64,000 nt of DNA from assembly GCA_963820075.1 (NCBI GenBank), contig CAWFYS010000014.1:1-64000 (forward strand). Direction: 5' to 3'. The stretch's first letter is position 1, and the number at the start of each line of letters is the position of its first letter. The translations under genes were made by a program, and so were the position numbers. Below, one piece after another: positions 19,178 to 28,698 of the stretch. The notes under the pieces are model-generated. The model was given only the letters and a program-made list of their open reading frames with translations. It was not told where the DNA came from and did not search any database. Origin of the DNA: Kumtagia sp963820075. Its GTDB lineage: Bacteria; Pseudomonadota; Alphaproteobacteria; Rhizobiales; Rhizobiaceae.

Positions 19178-19835
19178 GCGCCGGGTTGGTGAACGAGCCT
19201 AGCAGCCCAGAGTAGGCGCGCACCGCCTCGGCGCTGTCGGCGTTGAGTGCGCCGGCCGGGCCGGGCTGCCGTGGGACCTCCGGCCAGAATATGGTGCGCA
19301 TGCCCGCCGCAAGGCCCGCAATACTGCCGGGGTGGCTGTCTTCCATCACCGCGCAGTCCTCGGGGTCGAGACCGGCGAGCCAGGCGGCGCGCAGATAGGG
19401 CTCCGGATCCGGCTTGCCATCGCGCACGTCATTGCGGGAAACAGTGCGCATGCCGGCCTCATGGATGTCGAGCGCCCTGAGATTCGCATCGACGATAAGG
19501 CGGTCGGAGTTGGACACCACGCCTTGAATCACGCCGAGCGCCTTCAGGTCGCGGAAGATTTCGAGCGCGCCTGGCCTTGCCTGCAGCCTGGGCGCATTTT
19601 CGAGATAGTGCGCATACTTTCGCACGATCCATTGCTCGAACGGCAGGCCTAAGCCGAATTCGTCGCGCAGCATTTCATAGACGGGATAGGCGGCGACGCC
19701 GAGCACACGCTCGTGCAGGTCGGGCGGCGGCTCGATGCCGAGCCCCCTCAGGGCCACCACCAGAGCTTCCTCGTGAAGCGGCTCGCTGTCGATCAGCGTT
19801 CCGTCCATATCCCAGAAAACTGCCTTCGGCTTCAT
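19164..19835 (-). CDS. HAD-superfamily hydrolase (beta-phosphoglucomutase/phosphatase type)
   Basis: A 223-residue HAD hydrolase. Motif I is FWDMDGTLIDSEPLH (nucleophile Asp at about residue 8), motif II VVSNSD, motif III Lys in DGKPDPEPYL, and motif IV MEDSHPG. The cap domain inserted after motif I places it in subfamily IA, which includes phosphoglycolate phosphatase and beta-phosphoglucomutase. The start at 19835 (MKPKAVFW) was preferred over a longer frame. It is divergent from the SorC regulator, so the palindromes between them could control both genes. Confidence 0.87.
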   Translation of the reverse strand: MKPKAVFWDMDGTLIDSEPLHEEALVVALRGLGIEPPPDLHERVLGVAAYPVYEMLRDEFGLGLPFEQWIVRKYAHYLENAPRLQARPGALEIFRDLKALGVIQGVVSNSDRLIVDANLRALDIHEAGMRTVSRNDVRDGKPDPEPYLRAAWLAGLDPEDCAVMEDSHPGSIAGLAAGMRTIFWPEVPRQPGPAGALNADSAEAVRAYSGLLGSFTNPALIAR

Positions 19836-19928
19836 CGGTTTACAAGCCTCGCTCCGAACCCTAATAGGACGTTTGCTCCCCAAGATAAACAGCGCAGCCT
19901 GCGAAGCTTATGCGCCGTATCCAAAGTG

Positions 19929-20002
19929 GGCAATTGCCGACGCTGTTGGCAATTGCCTTAGAACGAAAATATTGCGAAACTTCGGCCGTCGAGGCAATTG
20001 CC
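19929..20002. promoter_or_regulatory. Three GGCAATTGCC palindromes, probable SorC/DeoR operators
   Basis: The perfect decamer palindrome GGCAATTGCC occurs at 19929-19938, 19948-19957 and 19993-20002, in the 188-bp space between the divergent HAD and SorC-type regulator genes. Centre spacings are 19 and 45 bp. Repeated identical palindromes next to a regulator gene suggest autoregulation and looping by the SorC-type protein. Binding is inference. Confidence 0.68.
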
Positions 20003-20023
20003 CGATGAACGGGAGGACTAGCG

Positions 20024-20980
20024 ATGGCGGCCCGCCAGGATGCAGGCAGCGGACGGCTCGATGACGCGGCGCGCGCCGGCTGGCTCTATTATGTCGCGGG
20101 CAACACTCAGGACCAGATCGCCGCGAAGCTCGGCGTGTCGCGGCAGTCGGCGCAACGGCTGGTCTCGCTCGCCACTTCGGAAGGGCTGGTCAAGGTCAGG
20201 ATCGACCATCCGATCGCCGCCTGCCTCGACCTCGCCGCAAGGCTCCGCGCCCGCTTCGCGCTGGATCTCGCCGAAGTCGTGCCGAGCGATCCGGCCTCCA
20301 GTTCGACCACCATGGGCATCGCCGTAGCCGCCGCCGCCGAAATCGAGCGGCGGCTTTCCTCCGCCGAACCGATCGTCATGGCGCTCGGTACGGGTCGTAC
20401 GCTGAAGGCGGCGATCGAGCAGCTTCCCTCCATGGACTGCCCCCAGCACAAGATCGTGTCGCTGACTGGCAACATTTCTCCGGACGGCTCCGCCGCCTTC
20501 TACAACGTCGTCTTCACCATCGCCGACCGCATCAAGGCACGCTCCTTCCCGATGCCGCTGCCGGTCATCGCCTCATCTCCGCAGGAGCGCGAGATGTTGC
20601 TCAGCCAGCCGATGATCCAGCCGACGCTGGCTCTGGCCGCGCGGGCGGATGTCACCTTCGTCGGCATCGGCGACCTCGGCCCGCGCGCGCCGCTGCTGGT
20701 CGACGGCTTCATCACCGAAAGCGAACTGAAAGCGCTGCAGAAGGCCGGAGCGGTCGGCGAGATCGTCGGCTGGGCCTTCGACCGCGACGGCAGGCTGATC
20801 GAAGGCATCACCAATGATCGCGTCGCCTCGGCGCCGTTGCCGTCGCGCGAGCGGTCGCTGGTGGTGGCGCTCGCCATGGGCGACAAGAAGCTGCCCGGCC
20901 TGCTGGCGGCGGTGACACGCCGCCTCGTCAACGGGCTTATCACCGATGAGCGCACGGCCTCCGCGCTGCTTGCGGCGTAA
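20024..20980 (+). CDS. SorC-family transcriptional regulator (DeoR-like sugar sensor)
   Basis: A 318-residue regulator. The N-terminal helix-turn-helix is YYVAGNTQDQIAAKLGVSRQ SAQRLVSLA at about residues 23-50. The C-terminal sugar-phosphate-sensing domain has MALGTGRTLKAAI, VSLTGNISPDGS and VGIGDLGPRAPL. GGGAGGAC precedes the ATG. B. subtilis DeoR, of this family, responds to deoxyribose-5-phosphate; deoC lies 3.3 kb downstream on the other strand, making a deoxyribose regulon plausible but unproved. The stop codon lies inside an interspersed repeat. Confidence 0.88.
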   Translation: MAARQDAGSGRLDDAARAGWLYYVAGNTQDQIAAKLGVSRQSAQRLVSLATSEGLVKVRIDHPIAACLDLAARLRARFALDLAEVVPSDPASSSTTMGIAVAAAAEIERRLSSAEPIVMALGTGRTLKAAIEQLPSMDCPQHKIVSLTGNISPDGSAAFYNVVFTIADRIKARSFPMPLPVIASSPQEREMLLSQPMIQPTLALAARADVTFVGIGDLGPRAPLLVDGFITESELKALQKAGAVGEIVGWAFDRDGRLIEGITNDRVASAPLPSRERSLVVALAMGDKKLPGLLAAVTRRLVNGLITDERTASALLAA

Positions 20981-21083
20981 GCAGGTTCCGGAAAAGTGTG
21001 TCACGGTTTTCCGACAGAAACCTGCGACAAAACAAGAGGCTAAGCAGGCGAAGCGTGGGCGAAGCCACGCAAGTCTGCTTAGC
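20978..21083 (+). repeat. Interspersed palindromic repeat, full copy (B) between convergent genes
   Basis: Same roughly 105-bp unit as at 3085-3192. Its first bases form the TAA stop of the SorC-type gene, and its last base begins the reverse-strand TAG stop of the CAP-domain gene. It therefore occupies the whole space between two convergent genes, where its hairpins could work as a bidirectional terminator. Confidence 0.9.
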
Positions 21084-21568
21084 TATTTGGCCATCACCAG
21101 CGCCCAATATTTCCGGCCGCCCGCGGGATCGTCGATATAGGCAAGCCCGAAGCGGTTGAAGCGGGGATCGAGCATGTTGAGGCGATGGTGCTTCGAGTTC
21201 ATCCATATGGAGAACAGTCTTTCGAGGTCCATGCGGCCATGCGCGATGTTTTCAGCCGCCGGCCCGTCGATGCCGCTGTCGGCCATGCGGGTGGCGAAAT
21301 CCCTGCCCCGTCCTGTCGTATGCGCCATGCGCCCGGCGCGCGCCATGTAACCGGCCTGCTGCGACGCGGCCTTCTCAAGCTGTGAATCGGCGGCAAGCGG
21401 CGCCAGCCCCTTCGAGGTTCTGATCCCGTTGATGTAACCGGCGCCTTGTGCGGACGCGCCGCCGGCCTGGCCGAAATCCCGGCCCATCTGACAGGCGCCA
21501 AGCAGCAGCACGAGCCCGAGCACGGCCGCGCGCGCGACAAGGAGATGCATGGTCCGTCTCTCAGGCAT
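21083..21568 (-). CDS. CAP-domain (SCP/PR1) lipoprotein
   Basis: A 161-residue secreted protein. The N-terminal signal LVARAAVLGLVLLLGACQ has a lipobox (LGAC). The CAP domain follows: NGIRTSKGLAPLAADSQLEK, AENIAHGRMDLERLFSIWMN and SKHHRLNMLDPRFNRFGLAY, the usual YkwD-type pattern with the conserved His and Glu. It is predicted to be anchored in the cell envelope; function unknown. The start at 21568 (MPERRTMHLL) sits just before the signal peptide. Confidence 0.87.
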   Translation of the reverse strand: MPERRTMHLLVARAAVLGLVLLLGACQMGRDFGQAGGASAQGAGYINGIRTSKGLAPLAADSQLEKAASQQAGYMARAGRMAHTTGRGRDFATRMADSGIDGPAAENIAHGRMDLERLFSIWMNSKHHRLNMLDPRFNRFGLAYIDDPAGGRKYWALVMAK

Positions 21569-21677
21569 GTTCTCATCCTTGGCAGGTTCACCCTGAAGGA
21601 GTAACGGCCAATGTGGCTTTTGGCGGGCGGACGAGAACGCTACCTGGGACCATTCCCTTGCGTAGGCAACGGCCGCC

Positions 21678-24053
21678 TCAATCCCCGTAGGGGACCCAGA
21701 CGTTCTTGATTTCCACCGCACGCCGCAAAAAGGCATCGCCGGCGGAAAGCTCCGACGTCCAGTCGACGGCCCGGCCGCCGCTCGTCCAGACGCGCTTCAG
21801 ATTGCCGATCAACTCGGCCTCCGCCTTGCGGCAGGTCTCGGCGTCGGCGACCACCCACAGCCCGTCGACATCGTCGTGCCTGGCCAGAACCCCGGCGAGT
21901 TCGGCGCTGCGGCCGGTCACGATGTTGATCGAGCCGGCCGGCAGATCGGAATATTCGATCACCTGATAGAGATCGGTGGCGAGCAGCGGATATTTCTGGC
22001 CGGGCACCGCGACCACCGCATTGCCCATCGCCAGCGCCGGCGCCACCATCGAGATGAAGCCGAGCAGCGGCTCTTCGTCCTGCGCGACCACGCCGATCAC
22101 GCCGACCGGCTCGTGCAGCGCCAGCGTCACCGCGCGCGCCGGGGGCTGGTGAACGCGCCCCTCGAACTTGTCGGCCATGCCGGCGTAGAAGAACAGGCGC
22201 TCGACCGAAAGCTCCACCTCCGCTGCCGCCGCCTTGGCGGAAACGCCGGTCAGCGAAACCAGCCGCGCCGAAAACTCGGCCGCGCGGGCCGAGAGGTTCT
22301 CCGCCAGATAGTAGAGAACCTGACTGCGGTTGAAGCCCGTCGCCTCCGCCCAGCCCTTTGCCCCTCGGGCGGCCGTTACGGCATCGCGAATATCCTTGCG
22401 GCTGCCGAGGCCGACCTCGCCCGCTACCTTGCCCTTGCGGTCCGGCACCGGCAGCGAATAGTTGCCGTCCGGCCGGGCCTGCTTGCCGCCGATGAACAGT
22501 TTTGCGGTGCGGTCGATGCCGGGCGACAAGTCGCCGGCGGCCGGCGCGGCGCGGCGTCGGCGGCCGGCTTGATCGCTGCGCCGTAGGGGAACGGCGCGAC
22601 GAGATATTCGAACATGCCTTCGCGCCCGCCCTCGCGGCCGAAGCCGCTCTCGCGATAGCCGCCGAAGCCGCAGGCCGCGTCGAACATGTTGGTGCCGTTG
22701 ACCCAGACAACGCCGGCCTTGAGCTGCGGCGCCACATGCAGCGCGACGTTGAGGTTCTCGCTCCACACCGAGGCGGCGAGGCCGTAGCGCGTGTTGTTGG
22801 CGAGTTCGACCGCTTCCTCATTGGTGCGGAAGGTCATGGTCGCCAGCACCGGGCCGAACACTTCCTCCTGGGCCAGGATATTGGCCGGCGAAACACCGGT
22901 CGCAAGCGTCGGCAGGTGGAACCAGCCGGTCTCCGGCAGCGGGCAGTCGGGCTGCCAGCATTCGGCGCCCTGCGCCGCGCCCTGCTCGATCAGGCCGCGC
23001 ACCCGCTCGAGCTGCACGCGATCGACCAGCGGGCCGATGTCGGTGTTCTTGTCGAGCGGACTGCCGAGCCGCAGCTTCGCCATGCGCGCCTTGACCTTGG
23101 CGATGAAGGCGCCGGCCACGCCCTCCTGCACCAGAAGGCGCGAGCCCGCGCAGCAGACCTGCCCCTGGTTGAACCAGATGCCGTCGACCAGACCCTCGAC
23201 CGCGCTATCGAGATCGGCGTCCTCGAAGACGATGAAAGCCGACTTGCCGCCGAGTTCCAGGGAGAGCTTCTTGCCCGAACCGGCGGTGGCCTTGCGGATG
23301 ATCTTTCCGACCTCCGACGAGCCGGTGAAGGCGATCTTCTGGACGTCGGGATGCGCAACCAGTGCCGCGCCCGCCTCGGGGCCGCCCGGCACGATGTTGA
23401 CGACGCCCTTCGGTATGCCGACGCTCTCGCAGATCTGCGCGAACAGAATCGCCGTCAGCGGCGTGAACTCCGCCGGCTTCAGCACCACCGTGCATCCGGC
23501 GGCGAGCGCCGGCGCGATTTTCCAGGCGAGCATCAGCAGCGGGAAATTCCACGGGATCACCTGGCCCACCACGCCGGCCGGCTTGTGATCGGGAAACTCG
23601 CGGTCGAGCGCCTGCGCCCAGCCGGCATGATGGATGAAATGGCGGATCGCCAGCGGCACGTCGATGTCGCGGCTTTCGCGGATCGGCTTGCCGTTGTCGA
23701 TGGATTCCAGCACGGCGAACAGCCGCTGGTGGCGCTGCATGGCGCGGCCGATCGCATAAAGCACTTTCGACCGCTGATAGCCGGATTGGCCGCTCCATTT
23801 CGCGCAGTGCCTTGGCGCCGCCGACACCGCCGCGTCGATGTCGGCCGCGCCGGCGTCGGAGACCTTCGCCAGCAGCTTGGTGGTCGATGGTTCGCTGACG
23901 TCGAAGGTCTTGCCGGAGGCCGCCGCCTTCCACTCGCCGCCTATGTAGAGCGCCTTGCGAAAAGTCGCGGCCGGCGATCCAGGCATCCGCTTCGTTGCGC
24001 GCCTCCGGCGCCGGGCCGTAATCCATGGCGTTGAACCGTTCGAGAATGTTCAT
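21678..24053 (-). CDS. Double-domain aldehyde dehydrogenase (about 790 aa), two frameshifts as read
   Basis: The N-terminal ALDH domain has IPWNFPLLML, ELGGKSAFIVFEDAD with the general-base Glu, and the catalytic Cys in NQGQVCCAGSR. The second ALDH-like domain (from KLFIGGKQARPDG to VEIKNVWVPYGD) lacks an obvious catalytic GQxC segment. The frame changes twice. An extra T (AAAA at 23960-23963 on the plus strand) separates MNILERFNAMDYG..AGRDF from RKALYIGGEW. A second shift lies at about 22530-22560. The two cancel. Neighbouring deoC makes acetaldehyde, so oxidation of that aldehyde is a reasonable role. Confidence 0.85.
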
Positions 24054-24116
24054 GAGGGTCTCCCTTGCAGGGGAACGCTTTGAGTGAAGGCGCCGTGCTG
24101 TGTCGAATCCCTCGCA

Positions 24117-24270
24117 CCCCTCACTGTCCTGCCGGACATCTCCCCCACAAGGGGGGAGATCAGCCGCGCCGACCCCGCCGCACTCTGCGCAACGCTGGTG
24201 ATTGGCGAAGGAAGTCGGGGCAGCCGATCTCCCCCCTTGTGGGGGAGATGTCCGGCAGGACAGTGAGGGG
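24117..24270. repeat. Palindromic intergenic element with 45-bp inverted arms
   Basis: The left arm 24117-24161 (beginning CCCCTCACTGTCCTGCCGGA) is the reverse complement of 24226-24270. Each arm also contains a small internal palindrome around CCCCCACAAGGGGGG. The 64-bp centre has no ORF. It lies between deoC and the aldehyde dehydrogenase, which share a strand, so a transcript through it would fold into a long hairpin. Confidence 0.88.
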
Positions 24271-24301
24271 TAAGAGGAAGCGCCATTTCAAAAACGGTGC
24301 A

Positions 24302-25357
24302 TCAAGCCATCGCGTGGCGGTGATTGGCTGAGTAGCGGCCGGTGAGGTGATGCTCGAGCTGCCGCTCGATGTCGGTGAGCAGGCTTGACGCGCCGAAGCG
24401 GAAGAGGTCGGGCTCCAGCCATGGCCGGCCGAGCTCCTCCTTCATCAGCACCAGCCAGTCGAGCGAAGCCTTTGCGGTGGAAATGCCGCCCGCCGGCTTG
24501 AAGCCGATCAGATAGCCCGTCGCTTCGAAATAGGCGCGGATCGCCCGCACCATGATCAGGCCGACCGGCAGCGTGGCGTTGACGCTCTCCTTGCCCGTCG
24601 AGGTCTTGATGAAATCCGCGCCGGCCATCATCGCCACCATGGAGGCCAGCATCACATTGCGCAGCGTGGCGAGATCGCCGGTGCCCAGGATCACCTTGAT
24701 ATGGGCATCGCCGCAAGCCGCGCGCATGGCAACGATCTCGTCATAAAGCTCCTGCCATTTCGCGCCGAAGACGAGGCCGCGCGGGATGACGACATCGATT
24801 TCGTCGGCGCCGTCCTTTACCGAGGCTTCGATCTCCTTCAGCCGCGTATCCAGCGGCGCGAGGCCGTGCGGGAAGGCAGTGGAGACCGCCGCGACGTGGA
24901 TGCCGGTGCCGCGCACGGCGTCGGCGGCGGTGGCGACGAACGGATGGTAGACGCACACGGCCGCCGGCCGGATGTTGGCGCCGGCAATGCCCAGGCCCTC
25001 GACAATATCGGGGCGCAGCGGGTTGACCGCCTTGGCGCAAAGGCGGCGCACGCGCTCGTCCGTGTCGTTCGAATTCAGCGTCGTCAGGTCCATGCAGGCA
25101 AGGGAGCGCAGCAGCCATGCCGCCTGGTTGTCGGCCTTGATCGAACGCCGCTTGGTCAGCGTCGCGACGCGCCGCTCCAGCGCGCTGCGATTGACGTTGC
25201 GCACCAACTCCAGGAAGCCGAGGTCGAGCTTCATGCCGGGATTGCGGTCGATATGGTGTTCGGCCGGCGCGTTGGCCGCCGCGCGCACCGGAAGCGGCGT
25301 CACCTTCGAGGCGCCGGCGTCGATGCCGATTTCGGCCTCGCGAACCTTGCTGCTCAT
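24302..25357 (-). CDS. deoC: Deoxyribose-phosphate aldolase
   Basis: A 351-residue long-form DeoC (2-deoxyribose-5-phosphate to acetaldehyde plus glyceraldehyde-3-phosphate). Schiff-base Lys lies in ADFIKTSTGKESVNATLP and the second lysine in IGFKPAGGISTAKASL. DEIDVVIPRG and CVYHPFV are further signatures. The N-terminal extension of about 90 residues (to DLTTLNSNDT) is typical of the alphaproteobacterial form. GGGGCAGGAG precedes the ATG at 25357. It is transcribed towards the aldehyde dehydrogenase, which fits a deoxynucleoside/deoxyribose catabolic unit. Confidence 0.94.
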   Translation of the reverse strand: MSSKVREAEIGIDAGASKVTPLPVRAAANAPAEHHIDRNPGMKLDLGFLELVRNVNRSALERRVATLTKRRSIKADNQAAWLLRSLACMDLTTLNSNDTDERVRRLCAKAVNPLRPDIVEGLGIAGANIRPAAVCVYHPFVATAADAVRGTGIHVAAVSTAFPHGLAPLDTRLKEIEASVKDGADEIDVVIPRGLVFGAKWQELYDEIVAMRAACGDAHIKVILGTGDLATLRNVMLASMVAMMAGADFIKTSTGKESVNATLPVGLIMVRAIRAYFEATGYLIGFKPAGGISTAKASLDWLVLMKEELGRPWLEPDLFRFGASSLLTDIERQLEHHLTGRYSANHRHAMA

Positions 25358-25627
25358 CTCCTGCCCCTCCTCACCCTCGGCGGTCCTTGCAGGGCGATCC
25401 TCCCGGACGCGCCTGTGCACCGAGGTTCTGCCGGTGTGCGGACATCGGCGGACACTACCCCTTGCGACCGTGCCGCACGAGTCCCGAGTTCGCGCCATAG
25501 CCGAAAAACGCCGGCTTTGGCAGCCGGTTTTTGACCGGGCAGTCAAATTTTCGGTAATCGGCGACGGCCATCGAGCCGAAAGGTCGAAGTGCATGCGCCG
25601 CTTCGACGGCGCATGCGAAGGGAAGGG

Positions 25628-26422
25628 TCAGCCGGCCATTGCGCCCAGCAGCTTGCGGATGTCGCCGAATTTGGCGATCAGCCCGAACACCAGCGCGGCG
25701 ACCGCCACGAAGAAGACAGACACCGCCGCCATGGTCGGCGTGTAGCCGTAGCGCAGCGCGTTGAAGATCTTGATCGGCAGCGTCTCGATGGTGAAGCCAA
25801 CGGTCATGTAGGCAACGATATATTCGTTGAGCGACAGCACGAAGGCGAAGGCGTAGCCGGAGACCAGATAGGGCAGGATCAGCGGCAGCACGACGGTTTT
25901 CAGGACCGTGCGGTCGTCGGCGCCCATGATCGAGGCGGCCTCGACCAGCGAGCGGTCGATCGAGGCGAAGCCGAGCGACAGCGTGACCAGCGGCAGCGTC
26001 GTGAAAAAGATGCCGTGGCTGATGGCCGCCGTCCATGGCTGGCCGTAGAGCCCGCTGGTCGCCCAGAAAGTCAGGAGCCCGAGCGCGGTGATGACCGGCG
26101 GCAGGATGAACGGCGCGACGCCGAGCAACTGAAAGATGTTGGCCCATGGCGCGATGCGGCGCCATAGAAACCAGGCCAAAGGCAGTGCGATGGAGACCGC
26201 GATCGCCGCAGCGCTTAGGGCGAGCAGCAGGGAGGCGATCAGCGCCCGCCGCCACTCCGGGTCGACGAAAATCTGTGCGTACCAAGCCAGGGAGAAGCCG
26301 ACCGGCGGGAAGGTGAGGTCCTGCTTCTCGTTGAAGGATACGCCGGCCACCACGATCAGCGGCAGGATCAGGAACAGCCCTACGGCGAAGAAATAGAGGC
26401 GGCGAAGGAATGTCTCGCTCAT
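25628..26422 (-). CDS. ABC transporter permease, polyamine-type (PotC-like)
   Basis: A 264-residue inner-membrane permease with about six segments and the EAA loop SLVEAASIMGADDRTVLKTV. The N-terminus FLRRLYFFAVGLFLILPLIV is a membrane helix. The ATG at 26422 overlaps the stop of the upstream permease (ATGA). With the next two genes and the Tat-exported binding protein it forms an importer of the spermidine/putrescine class. The substrate is uncertain. Confidence 0.88.
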   Translation of the reverse strand: MSETFLRRLYFFAVGLFLILPLIVVAGVSFNEKQDLTFPPVGFSLAWYAQIFVDPEWRRALIASLLLALSAAAIAVSIALPLAWFLWRRIAPWANIFQLLGVAPFILPPVITALGLLTFWATSGLYGQPWTAAISHGIFFTTLPLVTLSLGFASIDRSLVEAASIMGADDRTVLKTVVLPLILPYLVSGYAFAFVLSLNEYIVAYMTVGFTIETLPIKIFNALRYGYTPTMAAVSVFFVAVAALVFGLIAKFGDIRKLLGAMAG

Positions 26423-27273
26423 AGCGCGTTCTCCTTGCGCCCGACGAGCAGGGTGAGCCCCACCAGCGCGAGCGAGATGAGCACGAGGAATACGGCCATC
26501 GCCGCGGCGAAGGGCATGTTCGACTGGTAGATCGCCTGGTCGGTGATATGCACCGACAGCGTCCAGTGCTGGGGCCGCCCGAGCATCTGCGGCAGCAGGT
26601 AGGACCCGAGCGCGAAGACGAAGACCATGATGACGGTCGCGACCACGGTGTTGCGGAGCGCCGGCAGCACGACGTTGAAGAATGCGCGGACCGGCGAGCA
26701 GCCGAGCGTGCGCGCGGCTTCCAGCAGCGTCGGGTCGAGCCGCACCAGTGCGGGGTAAAGCACGAGAATCGTATAGGGCAGCGCCTGATAGATCATGCCG
26801 GTGAGCACCGCTCCGAACGAGGGCGACAAGGACACCGGACTGGCCATCAGGCCGAGCCATACGAAGAGGTTGGTGATGCCGGCGGTGCGCGAAAACAGCG
26901 TCGACCAGGCGAAACCGATGATGACCTCCGAGAGCGACAGCACCGAGAGCAGGCACACCAGCCAGATGGTCTGCATCTTCCGCGACTGCTTCGTCAGCAG
27001 GTAGGTGAACGGGAAGGCGATCGCCACGCACACGATCGCCACCGCGATTGCCAGCATCAGCGAGAAGCCGAGAATATTGGCGAAGAACAGCGACAGGAAG
27101 CGGGCGTAGTTATCGAGGACGAAATCCGGCTTGTAGAAGCCGGCCGGATCACGCTGGAAGAAGCTGACGGCGATCATCGTCGAGAAGGGGATGACGAAGA
27201 AAACGATCAGCATGAACCCCGGGAAGAAGAGCGGGGTGTAGTCCGCGAGTGTCTTCGGCGGTTCCCGTCTCAT
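26419..27273 (-). CDS. ABC transporter permease, polyamine-type (PotB-like)
   Basis: A 284-residue inner-membrane permease. LADYTPLFFPGFMLIVFFVI is the first helix. A large periplasmic loop precedes the core, and the EAA loop is TLLEAARTLGCSPVRAFFNV. It overlaps both neighbours by four bases (ATGA), indicating translational coupling. Confidence 0.88.
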   Translation of the reverse strand: MRREPPKTLADYTPLFFPGFMLIVFFVIPFSTMIAVSFFQRDPAGFYKPDFVLDNYARFLSLFFANILGFSLMLAIAVAIVCVAIAFPFTYLLTKQSRKMQTIWLVCLLSVLSLSEVIIGFAWSTLFSRTAGITNLFVWLGLMASPVSLSPSFGAVLTGMIYQALPYTILVLYPALVRLDPTLLEAARTLGCSPVRAFFNVVLPALRNTVVATVIMVFVFALGSYLLPQMLGRPQHWTLSVHITDQAIYQSNMPFAAAMAVFLVLISLALVGLTLLVGRKENAL

Positions 27274-28307
27274 GACTTCACCACCACGCAGCTTTCCGGC
27301 GGCAGGATAAGGCCGATCTTGTCGCCGGCCGCGACATCGACCCGCTCGCGCGGCGTGGTGACCGCCACGATGGTCGAGCCTGACGCATCGACATAGGTCT
27401 CGATGGTCGCGCCGAGGTCGCGCACGAATGTTACCGTGCCGTCGATCGCGCCGGACCCCGGCTGGCCGAGATGGACATCCTCGGGCCGGATGGACACGGA
27501 GGCCTTGGAAGTGCCGGCCGGCAGAGCGAGACCGGGAAGGACCGTGCCGAGAATGGAAACCCGCCCGGTGGAGTCGGTGGTGGCTTCGAGCAGATTGGTC
27601 GAGCCGATGAAATCGGCTACGAACGCGTCGGCCGGCTTGCGGTAGATCTCGATCGGCGAGGCGGCCTGGCGGATGCGGCCATGGCCCATGACGACGACGA
27701 GGTCGGCCATGGTCATGGCCTCGCGCTGGTCGTGCGTCACGACGATGGTCGTGATGCCCAGCCGCTGCTGCAACTGGCGCAATTCGACCTGCATGGATTC
27801 GCGCAGCTTGGCATCGAGCGCCGACATCGGCTCGTCGAGCAGGAACAGTTTCGGCGAAAGCGCGAGCGCACGGGCGATCGCCACGCGCTGGCGCTGTCCG
27901 CCGGAGAGCTTGGCGACCGGACGGTCGGCGAAGCCGGGAAGATGGACGAGCTTGAGCAGGTCGTCGGCGCGCTTCTTCTGTTCTTCCTTCGGCGCGCCGC
28001 GAATGGCGAGCGAATAGGAAATGTTGTCGCCGACCGACAAATGCGGGAAGAGCGCCAGCGACTGGAACACCATGCCGAAATTGCGCTTATGCGTCGGCAC
28101 CTTGGTAATGTCGTCGCCGTCAATGACGATCGTGCCGGTCGACGGCTCTTCGAGGCCGGCGATCATTCTCAGAAGCGTCGTCTTGCCACAACCGGACGGG
28201 CCGAGCAGACAGACGAAAGTGCCATGCGGCACCGAAAGGTTGACGTTATCGACGGCCTTGAAGTCGCCGAACTGCTTGGTGACGTCCTTGATGGCAAGTC
28301 CAGACAT
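27270..28307 (-). CDS. ABC transporter ATP-binding protein, polyamine-type (PotA-like)
   Basis: A 345-residue ATPase. Walker A is GPSGCGKTTLLRM, the signature LSGGQRQRVAIARAL, Walker B LFLLDEPMSALD and the H-loop VTHDQ. A C-terminal TOBE domain (SIRPEDVHLGQPG) is present. I chose the ATG at 28307 (MSGLAIKDVTKQFG). The frame stays open for another 370 bases through an interspersed repeat, but that part has no homology. Confidence 0.93.
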   Translation of the reverse strand: MSGLAIKDVTKQFGDFKAVDNVNLSVPHGTFVCLLGPSGCGKTTLLRMIAGLEEPSTGTIVIDGDDITKVPTHKRNFGMVFQSLALFPHLSVGDNISYSLAIRGAPKEEQKKRADDLLKLVHLPGFADRPVAKLSGGQRQRVAIARALALSPKLFLLDEPMSALDAKLRESMQVELRQLQQRLGITTIVVTHDQREAMTMADLVVVMGHGRIRQAASPIEIYRKPADAFVADFIGSTNLLEATTDSTGRVSILGTVLPGLALPAGTSKASVSIRPEDVHLGQPGSGAIDGTVTFVRDLGATIETYVDASGSTIVAVTTPRERVDVAAGDKIGLILPPESCVVVKS

Positions 28308-28593
28308 GGGAATGGCCCCGGTTTCTCGAAATTCGACTAGTCTCGGCGACCGGATGCCGCCACCCTTTGGCCCTTGGGCCACCTTCCCGCTCAGGGAGGA
28401 AGTCCGCCGGCCGGCTGTCAGCAACGACGCAGCCTCGCCGGTGTTTTCGCGGTTTCGAAGCAGGCTTACGGGCTTGCGCCCGTCCTGTTGCCGAAGGCTG
28501 TCCGGGAACCGTGGGACAGTTTCCGGGGCCTGCGCAGGCAGCATGCAAGGCGCGGCGAGGCGCACCGGTATATCGGCCAGCTCCGCCTCGCCG

Positions 28594-28698
28594 CTAAGCG
28601 GACTTGCGTGGCTTCGCCCACGCTTCGCCTGCTTAGCCTCTTGTTTGTCGCAGGTTTCTGCCGGAAAACCGTGACACACTTTTCCGGAACCTGCTTAG
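28594..28698 (-). repeat. Interspersed palindromic repeat, full copy (C)
   Basis: Reverse-orientation copy of the CTAAGCAG/CTGCTTAG unit. It ends at the base before the stop codon of the binding-protein gene and lies between that gene and the transporter genes transcribed after it. Its hairpins could attenuate or stabilise the transcript there. The remaining 286 bp up to 28308 show no gene. Confidence 0.9.

Noticed and set aside
21678..24053. Two separate aldehyde dehydrogenase genes
   Set aside because: The two frames join into one product of about 790 residues whose first and last parts share the same frame, so one gene with two compensating indels fits better.
28308..28679. N-terminal extension of the PotA-like ATPase
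   Set aside because: The upstream in-frame codons translate an interspersed repeat; conserved sequence starts at the ATG at 28307.
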